Source of the DNA: Solirubrobacterales bacterium
GTDB lineage: Bacteria > Actinomycetota > Thermoleophilia > Solirubrobacterales > 70-9
Direction of reading: 5' to 3'
Length of the DNA: 18,985 bases
Assembly: GCA_030152805.1 (NCBI GenBank)
Contig: JASLIG010000056.1
Location: forward strand, 1-18,985
Position 1 is the first letter of the stretch; every line of letters begins with the position of its first letter. The notes below the pieces were generated by a model. That model was not told the origin of the DNA, ran no database searches, and was given only the letters and a program-made list of their open reading frames with translations. Below are positions 14,480 through 18,985 of the stretch, piece by piece. A program made the translations under genes and the position numbers.

Positions 14480-15619
14480 TTGGAGACGGTCCCGCGAGGA
14501 CTGGATCAGGATTCGGATGAACAGCCGTTTACGGAGCCGGAGGAGCTGCGTGGACTGATTGCGCTGGGGCGTGAGCGTGGCTATCTCACCTTCGAGCAGA
14601 TCGCCTCGACGCTGGAGGAGGTCGAGATCACCAAGGAGCAGATCGCCGGCCTGCACGCGCACCTGACCGAGCAGGGCGTCGAAGTGCTTGCCGAGGAGGG
14701 CGTCGACGCCTACAAGGAACAGCGCGCCGAAGAGGCCAACGGCGACGGCAACGGCGCCGCGGCGAAAAAAGCCGACCTGGACCTGACGGTTGAGCCGAGC
14801 CTCGACTCGCTGCGGCTCTACCTGCGCTCGATCGGCCAGGTCGACCTGCTCACCGCGGCGCAGGAGGTGGAACTGGCGAAACGGATCGAGCGCGGCGACA
14901 TGCTGGCCAAGCGGCAGATGGTCGAGGCCAACCTGCGCCTGGTCGTCTCGATCGCCAAGGGTTACCTGGGGCGCGGGCTGAGCTTCCTCGACCTGATCCA
15001 GGAGGGCTCCCTGGGCCTGATCCGCGCGGTCGAGAAGTTCGACTACCGGCGCGGCTACAAGTTCTCCACCTACGCGACCTGGTGGATCCGCCAGGCGGTG
15101 ACGCGGGCGATCGCCGACAAGGCGCGCACGATCCGCATCCCCGTCCACATGGTCGAGAAGCTGAACCGGGTGACGCACGTCGAGCGCCAGATGGTGCAGG
15201 CGCTCGGGCGTGAGCCCGAGCCGCACGAGATCGCCGCAGAGCTGCGCTGGCCGCTCGACGAAGTGCGCGACATCCTGCGCGTCTCCCAGCTGCCGGTCTC
15301 GCTGGAGAAGCCGGTCGGCGACGAGGACGAATCGGAGCTCGGCGACTTCGTCGCCGACGAAGAAGTGGCGCAGCCCTTCGAGGAAGCGAGCGAGCACCTG
15401 CAGCGCGAGGGCGTGCGGCGGGCCCTCGACGCGCTCCCCGAGCGCGAGCGACAGGTGATCGAGCTGCGCTACGGCCTCTCCGGCCTGGAGCCGCTGACCC
15501 TCGAGGAGGTGGGCCGCACCTTCGGCGTCACCCGCGAGCGGATCCGCCAGATCGAGACCAACACGCTGAAGAAGCTGCGCGCCCTGCCCGAGGCGCAGAT
15601 GCTGCGCGAAGCGAGCTAA
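14480..15619 (+). CDS. rpoD: Principal RNA polymerase sigma factor (group 1, sigma-70/SigA)
   Basis: This is the housekeeping sigma factor, 379 aa from TTG 14480. Region 1.1-like helices span about residues 20-72 (LRGLIALGRERGYLTFEQIAS). Region 1.2 is DSLRLYLRSIGQVDLLT (109-125). Region 2 (about 143-222) carries the -10 recognition helix KFSTYATWWIRQAVTRAIADKA-type sequence in two adjoining stretches. Region 3 is about 223-300. Region 4 (315-372) has the -35 helix-turn-helix with VTRERIRQIE. All regions are intact. The start is ambiguous: GTG 14360 lies upstream of the likely promoter start site; GGAGG (14459-14463) is ideally spaced (7 bases) for the non-standard ATC at 14471, while TTG 14480 is the first canonical codon downstream. 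I list TTG with that caveat. The stop overlaps the converging gene by 4 bases. Confidence 0.93.
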   Translation: METVPRGLDQDSDEQPFTEPEELRGLIALGRERGYLTFEQIASTLEEVEITKEQIAGLHAHLTEQGVEVLAEEGVDAYKEQRAEEANGDGNGAAAKKADLDLTVEPSLDSLRLYLRSIGQVDLLTAAQEVELAKRIERGDMLAKRQMVEANLRLVVSIAKGYLGRGLSFLDLIQEGSLGLIRAVEKFDYRRGYKFSTYATWWIRQAVTRAIADKARTIRIPVHMVEKLNRVTHVERQMVQALGREPEPHEIAAELRWPLDEVRDILRVSQLPVSLEKPVGDEDESELGDFVADEEVAQPFEEASEHLQREGVRRALDALPERERQVIELRYGLSGLEPLTLEEVGRTFGVTRERIRQIETNTLKKLRALPEAQMLREAS

Positions 15620-16074
15620 CGCGGCTCGAGCACGATGACCGAGGCCTCTCGGTCGAGCTTCTCCTGGTAGTCGTCGAAGCCGGCGTACTGCTCGTTGTGC
15701 TCGCGCCAGAGCCGCTCGCGCTCCTCGCCCTCGGCGACGCGGCCGCGGACCGGGTAGCGCTTGCGCCCGACCTCGACTTCTCCCTCCGGATTGGCCTCGA
15801 GGTTGAGCGACCAGGCCGGCACCTTGGCGTTGCCGGCGTTGGTGTTGATCACGACCACGTTGTCGCCGTCGGCGAGGTAGACGACAGGCGCGGTGCGCTG
15901 CTCGCCCGACTTGCGCCCGGTCGTGGTGAGCAGGAGGACGGGAGCACGACCCACCTTGCCGCCGATCCGCCCGCCGCTGAGCCGGTAGAGCGGCACGTTC
16001 AGCTTGCCCGCCCAGCGCAGCCCGGTGGCGCCGAGGGAGTTGGAGATCCGCGCGAGGGTGTGATCGCTGGGCAC
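15616..16074 (-). CDS. Deazaflavin (F420)-dependent nitroreductase-like protein (Ddn/DUF385 family)
   Basis: This 152-aa protein belongs to the small split-beta-barrel family that binds coenzyme F420. It shows APVLLLTTTGRKSGEQRTAPVVY (about residues 44-66), whose TGRKSG loop is the usual F420 phosphate contact, then VINTNAGNAKVPAWSLNLEANP (75-96) and a C-terminal QEKLDREASVIVLEP. Characterised relatives reduce quinones or nitro drugs with F420H2; the native substrate here is unknown. It implies that the organism makes F420. The GTG start at 16074 has no Shine-Dalgarno but lies 8 bases from a TACCTT -10-like element, so it may be leaderless. It converges on rpoD with a 4-base stop overlap and diverges from the NTF2-like gene across 20 bases. 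Confidence 0.9.
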   Translation of the reverse strand: MPSDHTLARISNSLGATGLRWAGKLNVPLYRLSGGRIGGKVGRAPVLLLTTTGRKSGEQRTAPVVYLADGDNVVVINTNAGNAKVPAWSLNLEANPEGEVEVGRKRYPVRGRVAEGEERERLWREHNEQYAGFDDYQEKLDREASVIVLEPR

Positions 16075-16094
16075 GGCGCGTAAGGTACACGGCG
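16075..16094. promoter_or_regulatory. 20-base divergent promoter region with a symmetric -10
   Basis: The only sequence between GTG 16074 (minus) and ATG 16095 (plus) contains TAAGGTA (16081-16087). This reads TAAGGT as a TAnnnT -10 on the plus strand and TACCTT on the minus strand. Each lies 7-8 bases from its start codon, the spacing expected if both mRNAs begin at or next to the start codon. Confidence 0.45.
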
Positions 16095-16475
16095 ATGGCC
16101 GAGCCGCACCCCTTCCGCCGCGCCGCCGAAGCCAAGGACCTCGACCTGCTCGCCGAGACGCTGCGCGATGACGTCGAGCTGCACAGCCCGATCCTGTTCC
16201 GCGGCTTCGAGGGCCGCGACGTCGTCACCCAGGTCCTCACTCACGTCGCCGCCACCCTCGTGGACCTCACCTACGTCGACGAGCTCCAGGAGGGCAACAC
16301 CGTCGCCCTTCGCTTCAAGGCCAACGTCGGCGACCGCGAGCTCGAGGGCATCGACTTCCTCGAGCTCGACGACGACGGCCGCGTCGCCGTCCTAACAGTC
16401 TTCATGCGCCCAATGTCCGCCCTCACCGCCTTCAACGAGCGGATGAAGGAGCGGCTGGGCGTGACGCCTCGGTAG
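16095..16475 (+). CDS. NTF2-like / SnoaL-fold protein
   Basis: This is a 126-aa single-domain protein of the nuclear-transport-factor-2-like superfamily. The pattern is an N-terminal helix FRRAAEAKDLDLLAETLRDDVELHSPILF, then GRDVVTQVLTHVAATLVDLTYV, then beta strands NTVALRFKANVGDRELEGIDFLELDDDGRVAVLTVFMRP. That is the usual cone-shaped alpha+beta fold that binds small hydrophobic ligands or carries isomerase/hydrolase activity. No catalytic residues can be assigned with confidence. ATG 16095 is the only sensible start, and no ribosome binding site fits in the 20-base gap before the divergent F420-dependent gene, suggesting a leaderless message. Sharing a control region with that gene hints at joint regulation. 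Confidence 0.8.
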   Translation: MAEPHPFRRAAEAKDLDLLAETLRDDVELHSPILFRGFEGRDVVTQVLTHVAATLVDLTYVDELQEGNTVALRFKANVGDRELEGIDFLELDDDGRVAVLTVFMRPMSALTAFNERMKERLGVTPR

Positions 16476-16507
16476 ACGCAGAGTACGCAATTGTGTACAC
16501 TCTGCCA
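16473..16507 (+). promoter_or_regulatory. Leaderless promoter and operator of the toxin-antitoxin module
   Basis: TAGACG (16473-16478), a 17-base spacer and TACACT (16496-16501) place the start site at about 16508, the A of the antitoxin ATG. An imperfect palindrome spans 16480-16501 (9 of 11 pairs match). It contains a perfect TGTACA core (16494-16499) and a degenerate AGTACG core (16482-16487), whose centres lie 12 bases apart. TGTACA is the core recognised by E. coli YefM, so this is a likely autoregulatory operator overlapping the -10. Confidence 0.6.
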
Positions 16508-16792
16508 ATGGCAGCCAGAGCAGTTCCCGCACGCGAGTTTCGCGCTCATCTCAGCGAGATGTTGAGCGAAGTCGCCGATCGGCGAAATCATGTACTTGTC
16601 ACTCGGAATGGCCGCCCCGCGGCAGCTCTCGTCCCGGTCGACGAGTATGAGGCGCTCGAGGAGACAGCCGAGATCCTCTCTGACCCGGAGGCGATGGCCG
16701 CCCTCGAGCTTGGTCTATCCGAGTTGTCGAAAGGCGATGTCGTCACTCTCGATGAGCTTCGCCAAGAGCTCGACGAACTCCGACCCGGTTAA
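16508..16792 (+). CDS. Type II antitoxin, Phd/YefM family
   Basis: This 94-aa antitoxin has an N-terminal Phd/YefM DNA-binding domain: VPAREFRAHLSEMLSEVADRRNHVLVTRNGRPAAALVPVDEYEAL fits the family pattern of A-R..L..-.-V.....-V.VTRNG.P-AVLV..-EYE.L in full. The C-terminal half (about residues 50-94) is acidic and helical and should wrap around and neutralise the toxin. The start is ATG 16508, because a well-formed promoter positions transcription there; GTG 16493 in frame lies inside the operator. The toxin gene follows after 3 bases. Autorepression through the upstream palindrome, strengthened by toxin binding, is the family norm. Base composition is milder than in surrounding genes, consistent with acquisition by transfer. 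Confidence 0.9.
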   Translation: MAARAVPAREFRAHLSEMLSEVADRRNHVLVTRNGRPAAALVPVDEYEALEETAEILSDPEAMAALELGLSELSKGDVVTLDELRQELDELRPG

Positions 16793-16795
16793 CCC

Positions 16796-17059
16796 ATGGC
16801 GCGAGTTGTGCTCGTCCGGCGCGCCCGCGGCGAGCTGTTGGCCCTTGAGTGGCCACTGATCGACGCTATATCGGAAGCCCTCTTGTTGCTGGAGCGCGAA
16901 CCGCACGCGGGTCATCTGCTCCGGGGCAGGCTGAAGGGCCTGCGCTCCCTTCGGGTTGGTGCCTACCGCATCATCTACCAGGTGATCGATTCCGATCGAA
17001 CGGTTCGGGTTGCTGCCATTCGACACCGCTCAATTGTCTATCGCGGTGACCCTCGCTGA
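16796..17059 (+). CDS. Type II toxin, RelE/ParE superfamily
   Basis: This 87-aa basic toxin has the RelE/ParE fold: two N-terminal helices (RRARGELLALEWPLIDAISEALLLLE), then the strand block GRLKGLRSLRVGAYRIIYQVIDSDRTV and VAAIRHRSIVY. The family pattern R-RVG-YRI-Y is complete (R53, R58, Y61). The C-terminal R76-H77-R78 with Y82 resembles RelE-type residues used for ribosome-dependent mRNA cleavage, so RelE-like is favoured over ParE-like gyrase poisoning, though sequence alone does not settle this. It starts 3 bases after the antitoxin stop, so translation is coupled. The tRNA-Tyr gene lies 42 bases downstream. Confidence 0.88.
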   Translation: MARVVLVRRARGELLALEWPLIDAISEALLLLEREPHAGHLLRGRLKGLRSLRVGAYRIIYQVIDSDRTVRVAAIRHRSIVYRGDPR

Positions 17060-17081
17060 GTCTCTCCTGATGTCTGACATT

Positions 17082-17087
17082 TAGAAT
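17082..17087 (+). promoter_or_regulatory. Candidate -10 element of tRNA-Tyr
   Basis: TAGAAT at 17082-17087 matches TATAAT at 5 of 6 positions and lies 14 bases before the tRNA 5' end. A matching -35 is poor (CTGAGT at 17056-17061 gives a 20-base spacer). Confidence 0.35.
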
Positions 17088-17101
17088 GCAATTTCTCTCC
17101 T

Positions 17102-17183
17102 GGGGGAGTGCCTGAGCGGTCAAAAGGACCAGACTGTAAATCTGGCGGCTATGCCTACACAGGTTCGAATCCTGTCTCCCCCA
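17102..17183 (+). tRNA. tRNA-Tyr (anticodon GUA)
   Basis: The acceptor strands GGGGGAG (17102-17108) and CTCCCCC (17176-17182) pair perfectly. The anticodon arm CCAGA-CTGTAAA-TCTGG puts GTA at 17136-17138. A long variable arm follows, then the T-arm with GGTTCGAATCC. The class II shape with GUA is bacterial tRNA-Tyr. The discriminator A is 17183 and CCA is not encoded. Confidence 0.97.
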
Positions 17184-17184
17184 T

Positions 17185-17901
17185 ATGGCTCGACTTGACG
17201 ACCGTGTAGTCGCGATCGCCGGTGTTGCCGGCGGCCTGGGGCCCGTGGTGGCGGAGCGGCTCGCTGCTGCTGGGGCGACGGTCGCCGGGACCGACGTCTC
17301 GCCGGAGAAGGTCGATGAGGTCGGCGCGGCGCTCGGGCTGCCGGCGGAGCGCTGGGACGGTCGGGCGGTCGATCTGCTCGACGAGGATGCCGCGCGCGCC
17401 TGGTGCGCGGCGCTGCTCGAGCGCTTCGGGCGGGTCGACGCGCTTGCGCACCTCGTCGGCGGCTGGCGCGGGGGAGAGCCTCTGCACGAGGCGCCGCTCG
17501 TCGATTGGGACCTCCTCCACAATCTGCTGATCCGCACCGTCCAGCACACCACGCGCGCCTTCCACGACGCCCTGCTTGCCAGCGAGCACGGCCGCTTCGT
17601 CCTCGTCTCCTCCAAGCAGGCGCAGGCGCCGACCAACGCCAACGCCGCCTACGCTGCCGCCAAGGCGGCCGCTGAGGCTTGGACGCTCGCCCTCGCCGAC
17701 GGCTTCGAAGGCACCTCTGCCACCGCCAACGTGATCGTCGTCGACGCCATCCTCACCCCGCGCATGCGCGAGGAGAACCCGGGCGAGGACTTCCCCACCT
17801 TCACCCCCGCCGAGGACATCGCCGACGCGATCGCCTTCCTCTGCTCTGACCCGTCGAAAAAGATGAACGGGCAGCGCTTGGCTCTTACGATGAGGGGATG
17901 A
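17185..17901 (+). CDS. Short-chain dehydrogenase/reductase (SDR)
   Basis: This 238-aa Rossmann-fold oxidoreductase uses NAD(P)(H). The cofactor loop is the variant AGVAGGLG (residues 12-19) in place of TGxxxGxG, and the usual NNAG is replaced by LVGGW (90-94). The catalytic Ser (S142/S143), Y156 and K160 (YAAAK) are present, so activity is likely; the substrate is unknown. Asp37 after the second strand (AGTDVSPEK) suggests NAD preference. The first strand begins at residue 7, so ATG 17185 is the only start that gives a whole fold. It lies one base after tRNA-Tyr, leaving no room for a leader or ribosome binding site. The stop overlaps the MerR start by 4 bases. Confidence 0.9.
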   Translation: MARLDDRVVAIAGVAGGLGPVVAERLAAAGATVAGTDVSPEKVDEVGAALGLPAERWDGRAVDLLDEDAARAWCAALLERFGRVDALAHLVGGWRGGEPLHEAPLVDWDLLHNLLIRTVQHTTRAFHDALLASEHGRFVLVSSKQAQAPTNANAAYAAAKAAAEAWTLALADGFEGTSATANVIVVDAILTPRMREENPGEDFPTFTPAEDIADAIAFLCSDPSKKMNGQRLALTMRG

Positions 17902-18674
17902 GCAAACCCGCCAGGAACGGGAGCGTGCCGGCCGAGGGCGAGATGACGATTCACGAGTTGGCCGAGCGGACCGGGATGACGGTGCGCAACATCCGCGCCC
18001 ATCAGACCCGCGGTCTGCTGCCGCCGCCGGTCGTGCACGGGCGCACCGGTTACTACAACGAGGACCACGTGGCACGGATCGAGCTGACCCGCGAGCTGCA
18101 GGCGGAGGGGCTCAACCTGGAGGCGATCCGGCGCATGCTCGAAGGGTTCGACAGCGCCGCCTCGGAAGTCGTCGACCTGACCCGCTCGCTGCGCGCCCCC
18201 TTTGAAGAGGAGGTGCCGGAAATCATCGAGATGCGCGAGCTGGCGAGCCACTGGCGCAAGGCGATCGAGGAAGGGAAGGGCCTCGAAATGCTCGAACGGG
18301 GGGAAAAACTGGGCATCGTCAGGACCCTGCCGAGCGGCCAGGTCGAGGTGATTAGCCCGCGGGTCCTGCAGGCTGCGGTGAACCTGGCGGACCTCGGGAT
18401 CGGCCCGGACGTCGTCCTCGGCGCGGCCGACAGACTGCGCCGCAAGGTCGACGACATCACCGAGATCTTCGTCGAGTTCTTCCTCAAAGAGGTCTGGAAG
18501 CCGTTCGACGAAGCCGGCCGGCCCAAGGAGGAATGGCCCCGCGTTCGCGAAGCCCTCGACCGCACCCGGCCGCTCGGCGCCGACGTCCTCCAGGGCGTCT
18601 TCCAGATCGCGATGGCCGAGGCCACCGATGAGGCGATGGCCCGCACGATCCGCAGCGTCGCCCGCGAGAGCTAG
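17898..18674 (+). CDS. MerR-family transcriptional regulator
   Basis: This 258-aa regulator has a MerR winged helix at residues about 16-84: MTIHELAERTGMTVRNIRAHQTRGLLPPPVVHGRTGYYNEDHVARI, then a long LEAIRRML helix. The remaining ~170 residues are a helical domain without cysteines, so a metal-sensing role is unlikely and a small organic ligand or protein partner is more plausible. The ATG overlaps the SDR stop in ATGA (17898-17901), and GAGGGG lies just upstream within the SDR gene, so the two are translationally coupled. A regulator coupled to one enzyme often senses its substrate or product; that is inference. Confidence 0.9.
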   Translation: MSKPARNGSVPAEGEMTIHELAERTGMTVRNIRAHQTRGLLPPPVVHGRTGYYNEDHVARIELTRELQAEGLNLEAIRRMLEGFDSAASEVVDLTRSLRAPFEEEVPEIIEMRELASHWRKAIEEGKGLEMLERGEKLGIVRTLPSGQVEVISPRVLQAAVNLADLGIGPDVVLGAADRLRRKVDDITEIFVEFFLKEVWKPFDEAGRPKEEWPRVREALDRTRPLGADVLQGVFQIAMAEATDEAMARTIRSVARES

Positions 18675-18699
18675 GTAAACCCGCCGCTTCGCCACGCCC

Positions 18700-18718
18700 G
18701 CTCTGCCCGCCGCAGAGC
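18700..18718 (+). terminator. Terminator-like hairpin after the SDR-MerR operon
   Basis: GCTCTGC (18700-18706) and GCAGAGC (18712-18718) form a perfect 7-bp stem with a 5-base loop, 26 bases after the MerR stop. No T tract follows. Confidence 0.5.
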
Positions 18719-18745
18719 CAAATCCCTATGGGAACGCGCGTGGCC

Positions 18746-18774
18746 TTGACATTCGCAAACAACTTTGTTCTCAT
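18746..18774 (+). promoter_or_regulatory. Candidate promoter of the last gene
   Basis: A perfect TTGACA (18746-18751) is followed after 17 bases by TCTCAT (18769-18774), which matches the -10 consensus at 4 of 6 positions. The local sequence is AT-rich. The predicted start near 18781 leaves a leader of about 135 bases. Confidence 0.5.
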
Positions 18775-18780
18775 TCCCGC

Positions 18781-18916
18781 GTAGTTGATGTACGAAATAG
18801 TTCAGCTCGCGTAGGGAGCGGGCCGAGCGAAAACAGGGAAATAGAACCGAGCCTCGCGGAAGCCGCAAAGGGAAGCGGCGGGCAGAGGGGCTCACGGGAC
18901 AAGGAGAGAGATCTAG
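18781..18916 (+). promoter_or_regulatory. Structured 5' leader
   Basis: The leader can form at least two hairpins: TTC(A)GCTCG (18801-18809) with CGAGCGAA (18824-18831), and GCCGC (18862-18866) with GCGGC (18875-18879). It ends with the strong ribosome binding site AAGGAGAGAG (18901-18910). I do not recognise a known riboswitch class in it. Confidence 0.35.
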
Positions 18917-18985
18917 ATGTTCTCGACGCTTCGTACGCGATTCGGGATCCCGGGAGTCATCTCGGTGATAGCCCTAGTCTTCGCA
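18917..18985 (+). CDS. Partial gene: N-terminal 23 residues with hydrophobic segment
   Basis: The ATG at 18917 follows AAGGAGAGAG. It opens with a basic MFSTLRTRFGIPG and continues as the hydrophobic VISVIALVFA up to the window edge. This looks like a signal peptide or membrane anchor. Similar openings occur on many secreted or surface proteins of Solirubrobacterales as far as I recall, but the body of the protein lies outside the window and no function can be given. Confidence 0.65.
   Translation, partial: MFSTLRTRFGIPGVISVIALVFA

Noticed and set aside
14327..16240. 637-aa open frame on the minus strand across rpoD
   Set aside because: It is the mirror of the sigma factor coding frame in GC-rich DNA, is low in complexity and matches no family; rpoD on the plus strand is certain.
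16493..16507. GTG start for the antitoxin
   Set aside because: The codon lies within the operator/-10; ATG 16508 is at the predicted transcription start and begins the family-conserved sequence.
16480..17183. Genomic island integrated at tRNA-Tyr
   Set aside because: No integrase, and no repeat of the tRNA 3' end is visible in the window; the toxin-antitoxin pair lies upstream of the tRNA, not behind its 3' end.

Overview
The window is GC-rich (a strong G/C bias at third codon positions almost throughout) and densely packed, with frequent GTG/TTG starts. It carries an F420-type nitroreductase, a family-5 uracil-DNA glycosylase of the mycobacterial kind, MMPL and LtrA proteins, and a group-1 sigma factor. 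Together these point to a chromosomal segment of a high-GC actinobacterium. Thermoleophilia (Solirubrobacterales-like) is my best guess, from gene style and the N-terminus of the last gene; this is inference and no search was run.

Layout. 1-2845: the 5' part of a GT2 glycosyltransferase (minus), a palindromic repeat, then a histidine kinase/response regulator pair. 2876-5274: an unknown protein with a C-terminal membrane anchor, a proline-rich repeat protein and an LtrA membrane protein. 5279-7182: tRNA-Thr(CGU), a TMEM175-like channel, a convergent hairpin, and an E1-like (ThiF/MoeB) enzyme with a PqqD/RRE-like N-terminal domain. 7347-9688: two paralogous winged-helix regulators flanking a uracil-DNA glycosylase. 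This block is less GC-extreme, and its intergenic gaps are AT-rich. 9739-13237: a ferritin-like lipoprotein, an MMPL transporter and PgsA in a tight operon. 13316-16475: FolE2, the principal sigma factor, an F420-dependent nitroreductase-like protein and an NTF2-like protein. 16480-17059: a Phd/YefM-RelE toxin-antitoxin module with a readable operator. 17102-18674: tRNA-Tyr(GUA), an SDR starting one base after the tRNA, and a MerR regulator overlapping the SDR stop. 18675-18985: a terminator-like hairpin, a strong -35 element, a structured leader and the first 23 codons of another gene.

Most of this is ordinary core chromosome. The points most worth a second look are: (i) the SDR start directly behind tRNA-Tyr, where tRNA 3' processing could create a near-leaderless mRNA; (ii) the E1-like enzyme with a RiPP-type N-terminal domain but no visible precursor; (iii) a 20-bp divergent intergenic region with a symmetric -10 that could drive two leaderless genes; (iv) the rpoD start, where promoter and Shine-Dalgarno point to a non-AUG start; (v) the toxin-antitoxin operator with a TGTACA core inside a leaderless promoter. 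I see no CRISPR array, insertion sequence, prophage or complete novel multi-gene defence system.
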